This document shows, in pieces, positions 26,306-34,475 of a stretch of DNA of 64,000 nt; within the stretch, counting starts at the first letter, position 1; every line of letters begins with the position of its first letter. The stretch is from Blautia sp. Marseille-P3087 (GTDB lineage: Bacteria; Bacillota; Clostridia; Lachnospirales; Lachnospiraceae), in the NCBI RefSeq assembly GCF_900120195.1, contig NZ_LT635539.1, forward strand, positions 378,830 to 442,829, given 5' to 3'. A model generated the notes under the pieces. That model saw only the letters and a list, made by a program, of their open reading frames with translations, made no database searches and had not been told where the DNA came from. The translations under genes were made by a program, and so were the position numbers.

Positions 26306-26917
26306 TCAGAAGAGTTTCAGGGCGGCTTTCAAAAGACCTTCTACGTCGTCAGGTGAGACATCCGTGACTTTACGGACGGCTTTCATAGCTTCTGTACTGC
26401 TGTAACCGAGAGCAACCAGAGCTTCTACTGCTTCTTGTCTGCCATCATGAAGGACAGAACCGGAAAGGTTCGTAGCTTCCTGTTCGTGGGCAAGCTTTTT
26501 CTCGAAAGCATCTTCAAGTTTCAGCTTGTCTTTCAGTTCCAGAATCAGTTTCTGGGCGGTTTTCTTACCAATGCCAGGTGCCCGGGAAATTGTCTTAATG
26601 TCATCGGAAAGGACAGCAAAACGAAGTTCATCTGCAGTGAGCCCGGCAAGTACTCCGAGAGCTGCCTTAGGGCCGATACCGTTGACGTTCAGAAGCAGCC
26701 GGAACATTTCCAGATCATCTCTGGAAAGAAAACCATATAACTGCATGGCATCCTCTCTTACATGAAAATATGTATGAATCTTAACTTCCCCCTCTGAACG
26801 TGAGGCCTGTTCGATAGATGAACCTGTCATAAAAATCTCATATCCAATTCCGCCGGCTTCCAGAATAACAGAATTTTCGGTGGTATCGGCTACAAGACCG
26901 CGAATAAATGAAATCAT
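26306..26917 (-). CDS. ruvA: Holliday junction DNA helicase subunit RuvA
   Basis: The frame is open to 27028, but MISFIRGLV at ATG 26917 behind AGGAGAG is the family start, giving 203 aa. RuvA binds the four-way junction and loads RuvB. The N-terminal OB domain, the two helix-hairpin-helix motifs (VNGIGPKAAL and APGIGKKTAQKL, about residues 74 and 109) and the C-terminal RuvB-binding domain (ALVALGYSSTEA) are all seen. Confidence 0.96.
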   Translation of the reverse strand: MISFIRGLVADTTENSVILEAGGIGYEIFMTGSSIEQASRSEGEVKIHTYFHVREDAMQLYGFLSRDDLEMFRLLLNVNGIGPKAALGVLAGLTADELRFAVLSDDIKTISRAPGIGKKTAQKLILELKDKLKLEDAFEKKLAHEQEATNLSGSVLHDGRQEAVEALVALGYSSTEAMKAVRKVTDVSPDDVEGLLKAALKLF

Positions 26918-26963
26918 GCTGTCTCTCCTGTGATTTATAAAATCCGTAAAACTTACTCTTCCA

Positions 26964-26992
26964 ATGATAACATAGGAAACTGTAAAAAGCAA
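26964..26992 (-). promoter_or_regulatory. Likely ruvAB promoter
   Basis: On the minus strand TTGCTT (26992-26987), 17 bases, TGT-TATCAT with an extended -10 (26969-26964), 47 bases before the ruvA start. I saw no LexA-type box there. Confidence 0.5.
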
Positions 26993-27034
26993 ACATCTAT
27001 TCGAATAAATCGGTGGACGCGCCAGCATGCAAAA

Positions 27035-27065
27035 ATCCGGCGAAGGGAAAACTCCTCCGCCGGAT
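27035..27065 (-). terminator. Terminator of the rnf operon
   Basis: On the minus strand ATCCGGCG-gaggagttttccctt-CGCCGGAT followed by TTTTG, 14 bases after the rnfB stop. Confidence 0.9.
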
Positions 27066-27079
27066 CATCCAAACTGTAT

Positions 27080-27871
27080 TTAAAGAATAACGTGTCTTGG
27101 GCATGCTTCTTTACATGCACCGCAATTTGTACATTTGTCATAATCAATATGTGCACAGAAGTCAGTAACAGTGATCGCACCGTTTGGACAGGTCTTCTCA
27201 CATTTTTTACATCCGATACATCCGATCTCACAGGCGGTAGTTACTGCTTTGCCCTTTGCATGGGAACTGCATCCTACGAATGTCTGCTGTTCGTATGGCA
27301 CAAGTTCGATCAGGTGATGCGGACATTTGGCAATACATTTACCACAGGCTTTGCAGGCTTCTCGGTTAACGACTGCAACACCATTTACGATATGGATCGC
27401 ATCAAACGGACAGGCTTTTACACAGCTTCCGAATCCCATACAACCGTAATTACAGGCTTTGGATCCGCCGCCTGGGATAAATGCCATCATTTCACAGTCT
27501 TCTACACCGGTATAAGTGTAATTATCGTTTGTCTTTTCGCAGGTACCGGTACATTTTACAAATGCAGCCATACGGGTGGATTCTACAACTTCCTGTCCCA
27601 TGATTCCTGCAATCACTTTGCCGACTGCTTCTCCGCCTACCGGACAGGCATTGACAGGTGCTTCGCCTTTTGCGATTGCAGCTGCCAGACCGTCACAGCC
27701 GGGATATCCGCAGCCACCGCAGTTGTTTCCCGGAAGGGCTTCACGAACTGCAACTTCACGTTCATCTGTTTCAACAGCAAATTTCTTGCCGGCAACGCTC
27801 AGGAAAATACCGATAAAGAGGCCGACGGCTGCAACAACTACGGTTGCGGTAATAATTGCTCCAATATTCAT
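27080..27871 (-). CDS. rnfB: Rnf complex subunit B, iron-sulfur protein
   Basis: The 263-aa subunit accepts electrons from reduced ferredoxin at the cytoplasmic face. It has an N-terminal membrane anchor (residues 4-28), the 4Fe4S motif CGGCGYPGCDG near residue 54, and two double-cluster ferredoxin domains: CMGFGSCVKACP and CKACGKCIAKCP, then CIGCKKCEKTCP and CTNCGACKEACP. Six clusters or more are therefore expected. It is the last gene of the rnfCDGEAB operon, 12 bases after rnfA, and the operon terminator follows. Confidence 0.96.
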   Translation of the reverse strand: MNIGAIITATVVVAAVGLFIGIFLSVAGKKFAVETDEREVAVREALPGNNCGGCGYPGCDGLAAAIAKGEAPVNACPVGGEAVGKVIAGIMGQEVVESTRMAAFVKCTGTCEKTNDNYTYTGVEDCEMMAFIPGGGSKACNYGCMGFGSCVKACPFDAIHIVNGVAVVNREACKACGKCIAKCPHHLIELVPYEQQTFVGCSSHAKGKAVTTACEIGCIGCKKCEKTCPNGAITVTDFCAHIDYDKCTNCGACKEACPRHVIL

Positions 27872-27883
27872 AACGATGCCTCC

Positions 27884-28459
27884 TTAAATTAATCCTGAAA
27901 ATCCGAAGAATGCAATCGCCATCAGACCTGCTGTAAGAAGTACAGTAGGGAATCCTTTGAAAGCTTCCGGAATATCATTATACTGAATTTTTTCGCGGAT
28001 ACCGGCCATGAGTGTAATGGAAATCGTAAAACCTACAGCGGTGGCAAATCCGTTGACGGTACCCTGAAGAATATTGTATTCGTCCTGTACGTTTGTAAGT
28101 GCAACACCAAGAACTGCACAGTTTGTTGTAATCAGAGGAAGGTATACACCAAGTGCCTTATAAAGAGATGGAACACATTTTTTGAGGAACATCTCTACAA
28201 ACTGAACCAGTGCGGCAATGATCAGGATAAATACGATTGTCTGCAAATACTCCATACCTGAAGGAACAAGGATGAATTTGTAGATCAGTCCGGTAACGAA
28301 GGAAGACAATGTAATAACGAATACAAGGGCTCCACCCATTCCGACTGCAGTCTCGGTCTTTTTGGAAACACCAAAGAAAGGACAGAGACCAAGGAACTGG
28401 CTCAGTACTACGTTATGGACAATGGCAGAGCTGACAAGGATAATCAATAATTCTTTCAT
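27884..28459 (-). CDS. rnfA: Rnf complex subunit A, membrane protein
   Basis: The 191-aa protein has six membrane segments and is one of the paired RnfA/RnfE channel subunits that hold the membrane 2Fe2S cluster. FLGLCPFFGVSKK (about residues 23-35) and LITTNCAVLGVAL (about 107-119) carry the conserved cluster cysteines. It overlaps rnfE by 4 bases. Confidence 0.96.
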   Translation of the reverse strand: MKELLIILVSSAIVHNVVLSQFLGLCPFFGVSKKTETAVGMGGALVFVITLSSFVTGLIYKFILVPSGMEYLQTIVFILIIAALVQFVEMFLKKCVPSLYKALGVYLPLITTNCAVLGVALTNVQDEYNILQGTVNGFATAVGFTISITLMAGIREKIQYNDIPEAFKGFPTVLLTAGLMAIAFFGFSGLI

Positions 28460-29166
28460 GCCTGTTTGCCTCCTTTACACATGGTATTGTTGCAGGAATC
28501 ACAGCCTGAACAGCAGCCACATCCTTCACTTGGATCAATTCCGCGTTTTGCTGCACCGACTTTGAATTTGTTCTGAAGTGCAGCAAGCATGGCAAGTACG
28601 AAGAATGCGCCAGGAGCAAGGATAAAAATTGTGATCGGCTCATATCCCATTTTGCCGTCAGCGGCAAGCGGAAGAATCTGCTGTCCGAAGAGCTGGCCTG
28701 CGCCGAGAAGTTCGCGGACTGCACCGATACAGGTGATACTTAAGGTGAATCCGAGACCCATTCCAATACCATCAAAGAGCGATGGGATCGGAGGATTTTT
28801 GGAAGCATATGCTTCGGCACGGCCAAGGATGATACAGTTTACTACGATCAGCGGGATGTAAATACCGAGTGCGGAATACAGACTCGGAATAAAGCCCTGC
28901 AGGAGCATCTGTACGATGGTAACAAAAGATGCTACGACAACGATAAATGCAGGCATACGTACGCCGTCCGGAATGAATTTTCTAAGAAGAGAGATCATCA
29001 GGTTGGACATTGCCAGAACTACCGTAGTGGTAAGTCCCATTCCGATACCGTTGATTGCAGATGTTGTAACAGCCAGTGTAGGACACATGCCCAATACCAG
29101 CACAAAAGTAGGATTTTCTTTAATAATACCGTTTACAAGACGTTCGGCAGGTGTGTTTGCTTTCAT
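28456..29166 (-). CDS. rnfE: Rnf complex subunit E, with extra cysteine-rich C-terminal tail
   Basis: The 236-aa protein has six membrane segments and pairs with RnfA; VLGMCPTLAVTTSAINGIGM and VVNCIILGRAEAYAS carry the conserved cysteines. It is longer than a minimal RnfE: after the last membrane helix comes KRGIDPSEGCGCC, then SGCDSCNNTMCKGGKQA, six cysteines in about 16 residues (CxCCxxCxxCxxxxC). This tail should face the cytoplasm or be close to it; it could bind a metal or cluster, but that is inference. Four-base overlaps link it to rnfG and rnfA. Confidence 0.95.
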   Translation of the reverse strand: MKANTPAERLVNGIIKENPTFVLVLGMCPTLAVTTSAINGIGMGLTTTVVLAMSNLMISLLRKFIPDGVRMPAFIVVVASFVTIVQMLLQGFIPSLYSALGIYIPLIVVNCIILGRAEAYASKNPPIPSLFDGIGMGLGFTLSITCIGAVRELLGAGQLFGQQILPLAADGKMGYEPITIFILAPGAFFVLAMLAALQNKFKVGAAKRGIDPSEGCGCCSGCDSCNNTMCKGGKQA

Positions 29167-29783
29167 GACTCTGCTCCTCCTTCCACATACCGAAATGCAC
29201 AGAGACCGGCGTTCACACCGTTTGTCATGGCATTTGTTGTAATGGTTGCGCCGCTGATGGCATCAATCTCGTCATCAGAAGAAGCGCCTGTTTTTGTGTA
29301 GGTGAATTTTTCTACGTTTTTGTCTTTAAACTGATTCTTGAAATCATCTGTGGTAGCTTTCATACCAAGACCGGCGGTTTCACTGATGGATAAGATGGAA
29401 ATTCCATTCAGTGTTCCATCATTCTGAACACCCATTGCGAACTGAATGTCACCGCCGTAGCCTTCAGAATCAGTAATTGTAAATGCATATCCGAGAGTTT
29501 CGCCGGAAGCATCTTCTGCTACCATGATCTCATCGATCGTCTGAGCAGAGAATCCGTTATCATTAAGATATCCAACAAGATCTTCTGCCTGACCTTTGTC
29601 ATCAAGAGAATATTCGCTGAAACCGGAAGCATCTTCGAAAACAGTCTTGTAAGCTTCCTCTTTGGATTTTTCGGCCTGAGCCGCAATCGGTCCGGCTGTG
29701 ATGTCCTGTACGACACCAAGGGCAAGACCTGCAACCAGAGTGATCACGGTAATGGAAATGGTGTTTTTTAAGATTGTATTCAT
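29163..29783 (-). CDS. rnfG: Rnf complex subunit G, flavoprotein
   Basis: The 206-aa protein has one N-terminal membrane anchor (residues 9-30) and an extracytoplasmic FMN-binding domain. The covalent FMN site S(T)GATT is seen as SGATITTNA near residue 176, with the modified threonine in GATITT. It overlaps rnfD and rnfE by 4 bases each. Confidence 0.95.
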   Translation of the reverse strand: MNTILKNTISITVITLVAGLALGVVQDITAGPIAAQAEKSKEEAYKTVFEDASGFSEYSLDDKGQAEDLVGYLNDNGFSAQTIDEIMVAEDASGETLGYAFTITDSEGYGGDIQFAMGVQNDGTLNGISILSISETAGLGMKATTDDFKNQFKDKNVEKFTYTKTGASSDDEIDAISGATITTNAMTNGVNAGLCAFRYVEGGAES

Positions 29784-30760
29784 GCTTTTTTACCTCCTTT
29801 TCCAAAGGCAACCGGCTTAGTTGCTTTTTCAATGATCGGAACCAGAAGGTTGCAGAAAATGATCGCATAGGAAACACCTTCTGCGGAACCGCCGAAGAGA
29901 CGGAAAACGGCAGTTACAATACCAAGGCAGCAGCCATATACGAGCTGGCCCTTTGGCGTGATCGGTGTGGTGACATAATCAGTTGCCATGAACCATGCAC
30001 CGAGCATCAGACCGCCTCCGAAAAGATGGCTGAGCAGGTAATTTATGTCAAAGCCCATTCCGGAGCCGAGCATGTAAAGGATTACAAATACAGCAAAGCT
30101 TCCGATGTATGTAAGCGGTACTTTAAAATCGATTACTTTAAAAGCAAGAAGGATCACTGCACCGATCAGGATCGCAATTGCAGAAGTTTCACCAATTGTT
30201 CCGTGAATATTACCAATAAACAGATTTTTGACAGGAATAGAATCTGCTGTAAATCCGCTGTTTTTGAGTTCGGCAAGTGCGGTCGCACCTGTAACGGTAT
30301 CAATACAGTGATATCCGCTGAGCTTGTCCACTGCGAAATTGGTCATTTTGCCTGCAAAAGAAATCATCAGGAAACATCTTGCAGCAAGTGCCGGGTTCAT
30401 GAAATTCTGACCGAGACCGCCGAAAAGCTGTTTTACTACGATGATTGCAAAAGCACTGCCAAGTACCGGCATCCACAGCGGAATCTGCGGTGGCATGTTG
30501 AGTGCAAGCAGAAGGCCTGTTACTACTGCACTGAAATCGTTGATGGTGTTCTTTTTATGCATCAGACGGTTATACAGCCATTCAAAGAAAACGCTGGATG
30601 CAACCGTCACAAGTACAACAAGAAGTGCACGGAAGCCGAAGTTCCAGATACCAAACAGTGTGGTTGGAAGCAGCGCAATCACAACGAGCTGCATGATTCG
30701 GCTGGTTGTCATTTTGTCCCTGACATGGGGATTAGATGATACGTTATACATTTGTTCCAT
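29780..30760 (-). CDS. rnfD: Rnf complex subunit D, flavin-bearing membrane protein
   Basis: The 326-aa protein has nine or ten membrane segments and resembles NqrB. The covalent FMN site is DTVTGATALAELK near residue 153. It starts 15 bases after rnfC behind GGGGGAGG and overlaps rnfG by 4 bases. Confidence 0.95.
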   Translation of the reverse strand: MEQMYNVSSNPHVRDKMTTSRIMQLVVIALLPTTLFGIWNFGFRALLVVLVTVASSVFFEWLYNRLMHKKNTINDFSAVVTGLLLALNMPPQIPLWMPVLGSAFAIIVVKQLFGGLGQNFMNPALAARCFLMISFAGKMTNFAVDKLSGYHCIDTVTGATALAELKNSGFTADSIPVKNLFIGNIHGTIGETSAIAILIGAVILLAFKVIDFKVPLTYIGSFAVFVILYMLGSGMGFDINYLLSHLFGGGLMLGAWFMATDYVTTPITPKGQLVYGCCLGIVTAVFRLFGGSAEGVSYAIIFCNLLVPIIEKATKPVAFGKGGKKA

Positions 30761-30775
30761 TTCTTTTCCTCCCCC

Positions 30776-32098
30776 TTATTTCTTCCTGCGGCTGGCAAGA
30801 ACCATTTTACGCATGGATTTGATGCTCTGGGTCAGCGGTCTCTTTGCCGGACAGATATAACTGCAGCAGCCGCATTCGCAGCATTCCATACCATCCATTG
30901 CTTCAAAACCTGCCATATCACCACGCTCTGCCAGTTTGGCAAGACGGGCTGGAAGAACGTGGCCGGGACAGACACTTACACAGCGTCCGCAGTTGATGCA
31001 GGCTGTCTGGATTTCCTGTGCTTCGGATACAGCATCATGTTCAAGGAACAGGAATGCAGAAGTTGTTTTTGTACATGGTACATGAAGGTCATATAAAGCA
31101 AATCCCATCATAGGACCACCGGAAATTGCTTTTGCAATTTTTGCTTTCAGTCCACCGGCAGCATCTACCAGTTCGGACATATCGGTGCCGGAAAGAACGA
31201 GAAGGTTCTTTGGCTCTTTGATGCCATCACCGGACATGGTAACAACACGGCTGTTGACCGGTCTTCCGAGAATAACAGCCTTATATACGGAGATTACAGT
31301 TTCAACATTGTCTACTACGCATCCTACATCGGCAGGAAGCATGCTGGAGTTGATCTCACGTCCTGTTGCTGCATAGATCAGGGTACGCTCACCACCCTGT
31401 GGGTATTTGGTCATGACTTCTTTTACTTCGATACGGTCGATGTCTTTGACCAGTTCTTTCATTTTTGCGATGCAGTCCGGTTTGTTGTCTTCGATACAGA
31501 TATAACCTTTTGCGGAATCAAAAAGAGTCAGGATAACCTGAAGTCCTTTTACGACTTTTTCCGGTTCTTCGATCATACGGCGATAGTCGCTGGTGATATA
31601 AGGTTCGCACTCTGCTCCGTTTACAAGAATATATTCGATCTTGGAAGGATCCTTCGGTGCAAGTTTAACGTGTGTCGGGAAGCCGGCACCACCCATACCT
31701 ACAACACCGCCTTCTTTGATACGGTTCAGGATTTCTTCCTTTGTCAGATCTTCCAGACGAGTCTCCTGGTACTCAACTTCCTGATACTGCTGGTCGTTTT
31801 CGATTACGATACAGTCGACCATAGATCCGGTAGCATTCAGATGCTTCTCAATGCCTTTTACGGTACCGGATACAGATGCATGCAGCGGTACAGAAACAAA
31901 TCCGCCTGCATCCGCAATTTTCTGTCCGGCAAGAACTGTGTCACCCTTTTTTACACATGGAACCGATGGAGCACCAATGTGCTGAGAAAGTGGATAGACC
32001 AGATCACCCTTTGGGAGATACTTCTCAATCGGATGGTCTTTGGATAGTTCCTTACCTTCGTAAGGATGGATTCCGCCCCTAAAGGTCAGTTTTCCCAT
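30776..32098 (-). CDS. rnfC: Rnf complex subunit C, NADH-binding iron-sulfur protein
   Basis: The 440-aa peripheral subunit passes electrons to NAD+. It has an N-terminal barrel-sandwich domain (FRGGIHPYEGKELS), the flavin/NADH-binding core (EGGVVGMGGAGFPTHVKL, about residues 131-148; GAECEPYITSD) and two 4Fe4S motifs near the C-terminus, CINCGRCVSVCP and CCECGCCSYICP. The start is behind AGGAGG and it is the first gene of the operon, which has the order C-D-G-E-A-B usual for clostridia. Confidence 0.96.
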   Translation of the reverse strand: MGKLTFRGGIHPYEGKELSKDHPIEKYLPKGDLVYPLSQHIGAPSVPCVKKGDTVLAGQKIADAGGFVSVPLHASVSGTVKGIEKHLNATGSMVDCIVIENDQQYQEVEYQETRLEDLTKEEILNRIKEGGVVGMGGAGFPTHVKLAPKDPSKIEYILVNGAECEPYITSDYRRMIEEPEKVVKGLQVILTLFDSAKGYICIEDNKPDCIAKMKELVKDIDRIEVKEVMTKYPQGGERTLIYAATGREINSSMLPADVGCVVDNVETVISVYKAVILGRPVNSRVVTMSGDGIKEPKNLLVLSGTDMSELVDAAGGLKAKIAKAISGGPMMGFALYDLHVPCTKTTSAFLFLEHDAVSEAQEIQTACINCGRCVSVCPGHVLPARLAKLAERGDMAGFEAMDGMECCECGCCSYICPAKRPLTQSIKSMRKMVLASRRKK

Positions 32099-32162
32099 AT
32101 ATTTTTCCTCCTTATTTTATAAGCATCAGTTCTGCTTATATTCTTTTTCTTTTTCATGTCCG

Positions 32163-32195
32163 GTCACTGTCAGTTTTGTTCATATTAACAGTAAC
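32163..32195 (-). promoter_or_regulatory. Imperfect inverted repeat in the rnf upstream region
   Basis: On the minus strand GTTACTGT ... ACAGTGAC has 8-bp arms with one wobble (32195-32188 and 32170-32163), between the likely rnf promoter zone and rnfC. Minus-strand TATAGT-like -10 sequences lie near 32200-32210, but no clear -35 pairs with them. Confidence 0.3.
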
Positions 32196-32256
32196 TCTGA
32201 CTATACTATACATCTTTTTGGAGAAAAATTCACTATCGAATTTTCAAAATATTGTG

Positions 32257-32262
32257 TATAAT
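32257..32262 (+). promoter_or_regulatory. -10 element of the YprB-like gene
   Basis: TATAAT 31 bases before the ATG at 32293; the -35 at the right distance is weak (TATCGA). AAGGGAT serves as ribosome site. Confidence 0.45.
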
Positions 32263-32292
32263 TAAATACAATCACGAAAGGGATAAAAGACT

Positions 32293-33315
32293 ATGATTGT
32301 TAAAAAAATACCTATTTTACAAGGATTTCCAGCTCCTGATACCGTTAATTATTTGTCGAATGTCAAAAATGAATTATCAGACAATAATGCGATTTTTTAC
32401 GATATTGAGACAACAGGACTATCAAGATATACTGCTTCTGTTTATCTGATCGGTGCGGTCCATTATGAGAAAAATCAGTGGATGCTTTACCAGTGGATGG
32501 CTGAAAATGAAGAGGAAGAAGCTGCTGTTTTACAGGAATTTTCTGTATTTTTGGAAAATGTGGGGTATACGATACAGTATAATGGAAATCGTTTTGACCA
32601 GCCTTTTCTGGAAGAACGCTATCGGAAATACAAAATGGACTCTCCGTTTGTAGAAAAACCATCTGTAGATATCTATCAGTTGTTAAAACCATGTCAGAGT
32701 TTACTCAAACTGACCAGAATGAAACAGCCAGACCTGGAAAAAATTGTAGGAATTCATAACAGAAAATACGTAGATGGAGGCCAATGTATCCGTCTTTACA
32801 GGAATTTCATAAAAAAAAGGCAGTCGAAAATCGCTGAGGAAGTTATGGGACATAATGAAGAAGATCTTTTGGGGCTTGGAAAAATCTTTCCGATGCTCTC
32901 CTTTCGGAAGCTTTATGATGGTGAATATCATCCGAAGCATTGTGAAGTAATCGATCAGGAACTGAAAATGACGCTGGAACTTCCTGTGGCAGTTCCGATA
33001 AGTGTTTCATGCGGAAATACTTCCTTTTATTTGACGGTATCTGAGCAGGAGGCAAAAATCCTTGTACATCTGAATCACGGAAAACTGCGTCAGTATTATC
33101 GGAATTATAAAGATTATGAATATATTCCGGGCGAAGATACGGCAATGCCAAAATCCATCAGCAAATATATGGATAAAAGTCTTCGCTTTGCAGCAACACC
33201 ACAGACTTGCTATACCTGGTTCCGATGTGACGAAAGTTTTTTAAACGATCCAGCAAAACAAATGCACTATCTGACACACACGCTCTCGTTTTTTCTTGAT
33301 AATTTTAATAAATAA
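32293..33315 (+). CDS. YprB-type ribonuclease H-like (DEDD) exonuclease domain protein
   Basis: The 340-aa protein has a DEDD-type nuclease core: AIFYDIETTGLS near residue 35 gives the first two acidic ligands, TIQYNGNRFDQPFLEERY near 95 the third, and GHNEEDLLGL near 190 the last. It matches YprB of Bacillus, which lies beside a helicase gene there; no helicase is next to this copy. Residues 215-340 form a C-terminal region I cannot assign. It is rightward and single. Confidence 0.88.
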   Translation: MIVKKIPILQGFPAPDTVNYLSNVKNELSDNNAIFYDIETTGLSRYTASVYLIGAVHYEKNQWMLYQWMAENEEEEAAVLQEFSVFLENVGYTIQYNGNRFDQPFLEERYRKYKMDSPFVEKPSVDIYQLLKPCQSLLKLTRMKQPDLEKIVGIHNRKYVDGGQCIRLYRNFIKKRQSKIAEEVMGHNEEDLLGLGKIFPMLSFRKLYDGEYHPKHCEVIDQELKMTLELPVAVPISVSCGNTSFYLTVSEQEAKILVHLNHGKLRQYYRNYKDYEYIPGEDTAMPKSISKYMDKSLRFAATPQTCYTWFRCDESFLNDPAKQMHYLTHTLSFFLDNFNK

Positions 33316-33320
33316 TCAGA

Positions 33321-33341
33321 GGACACGCCTCCGGCGTCTCC
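33321..33341 (+). terminator. Hairpin just after the YprB-like gene
   Basis: GGACACGCC-tcc-GGCGTCTCC, 9-bp arms with one mismatch, six bases after the stop codon, with only a short T-poor tail. It may be a weak terminator or a degenerate palindromic repeat. Confidence 0.4.
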
Positions 33342-33357
33342 TTAATCTGCAATGTGA

Positions 33358-33386
33358 AAAAGCCCCGGCAATTCTGCCGGGGCTTC
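33358..33386. terminator. Bidirectional terminator between YprB-like gene and S1 gene
   Basis: AAGCCCCGGCA-attc-TGCCGGGGCTT with a T-rich side in the minus direction (CTTTTTC) and a weaker one in the plus direction (CTTCAAAATT). It closes the leftward flavoprotein-cmk-ispH-S1 operon. Confidence 0.85.
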
Positions 33387-33398
33387 AAAATTCTTAAA

Positions 33399-34475
33399 TT
33401 ATTCTTCTGTAGCTTCTTCAGTCGGAGCTTCCAGAGCTTTCATGCTAAGGCTGATCTTCTTGTCTTCGCTGTTGAAGTCAACAACTTTAGCCTGAATTTC
33501 CTGTCCGATGGAAAGTACATCAGATGGTTTTGCAACATGTTCTCTGGAAATCTGAGATACATGAAGAAGTGCATCGATTCCAGGTGCAAGTTCAACAAAA
33601 GCACCGAAATCTGTCATACGAGCAACTTTACCAGTAACAACATTACCTACAGCAAAATCTTCAGCTGCGGAAAGCCATGGATTCTCTTCCGGGAATTTCA
33701 TGGAAAGTGCAATCTTGTCACCATTGATTTCTTTGATGAGCACTTTTACTTCATCACCTACATTGAAGACCTTCTTCGGGTTTTCAACTCTGCCCCAGGA
33801 CATTTCGGAGATATGAAGAAGTCCGTCTGCTCCACCAAGATCGATGAAAGCACCAAAATCTGTAACATTCTTTACAGTACCGGTTACAGTATCACCAACA
33901 TGGATTTTCTCCATAAGTTCTTTCTGCTTTTCTGCTTTTTCTGCAAGAAGAAGCTGTTTACGGTTACCGATGATACGGCGTCTTCTTGGGTTGAATTCTG
34001 TGATAACGAATTCGATTTCTTTATCTGCATATTTAGAAAGGTCTTTTTCATATGTGTCGGAAACAAGGCTTGCAGGAATGAACACTCTTGCTTCTTCTAC
34101 GTTTACACAAAGTCCGCCATCCAGTACCTGTGTTACAGGTGCTTTCAGTACTTCCTGTGATTCGAAAGCAGCTTCCAGACGTTTGTTGCCTTTTTCTGCA
34201 GCGAGTCTCTTGTAAGTCAGGATAACCTGTCCTTCACCGTCATTGACTTTCAGTACTTTTGCTTCCATGCTGTCACCAACATGAACTGCATCTGTGAGTA
34301 CAAGTGAAGCATCATTGGAATATTCACTCTTAGTGATAATACCGTCTGCTTTATAACCGATATTCAGGATGATCTCATCATCTTTAACATCAATGACTGT
34401 ACCCTGTACGATCTCTCCATTTCTGATTGTTTTTACGGAATCCTCCAGCATCTGTTCAAAACTCAATTCTGACAT
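33399..34475 (-). CDS. S1 RNA-binding domain protein (RpsA-like)
   Basis: The start ATG 34475 (MSELSFEQMLEDS) is set by GAGGAGGTTCAAGAAC; the product is 358 aa with four S1 repeats, at roughly residues 15-80, 100-165, 185-255 and 272-342 (third: GDTVTGTVKNVTDFGAFIDL; fourth: GNVVTGKVARMTDFGAFVEL). It is a short S1 as in Clostridia and Bacillus YpfD, smaller than the six-repeat S1 of E. coli. Its start lies inside ispH (20-base overlap, different frame). In some clostridia ispH and S1 are one fused gene. Confidence 0.9.
   Translation of the reverse strand: MSELSFEQMLEDSVKTIRNGEIVQGTVIDVKDDEIILNIGYKADGIITKSEYSNDASLVLTDAVHVGDSMEAKVLKVNDGEGQVILTYKRLAAEKGNKRLEAAFESQEVLKAPVTQVLDGGLCVNVEEARVFIPASLVSDTYEKDLSKYADKEIEFVITEFNPRRRRIIGNRKQLLLAEKAEKQKELMEKIHVGDTVTGTVKNVTDFGAFIDLGGADGLLHISEMSWGRVENPKKVFNVGDEVKVLIKEINGDKIALSMKFPEENPWLSAAEDFAVGNVVTGKVARMTDFGAFVELAPGIDALLHVSQISREHVAKPSDVLSIGQEIQAKVVDFNSEDKKISLSMKALEAPTEEATEE

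Noticed and set aside
26930..27892. A 320-aa Cys-rich open frame opposite rnfB and the ruvA upstream region
   Set aside because: The cysteines come from the complement of Ala/Thr codons; it covers rnfB and its terminator and lacks a start site.
29774..30739. A 321-aa open frame opposite rnfD
   Set aside because: Antisense shadow; no ribosome site and no recognisable domain.
32172..32190. Rex-like sequence TTTTGTTCATATTAACAG before rnfC
   Set aside because: The half sites TGTT and AACA are spaced 6 bases apart instead of the 8 needed for a Rex operator.
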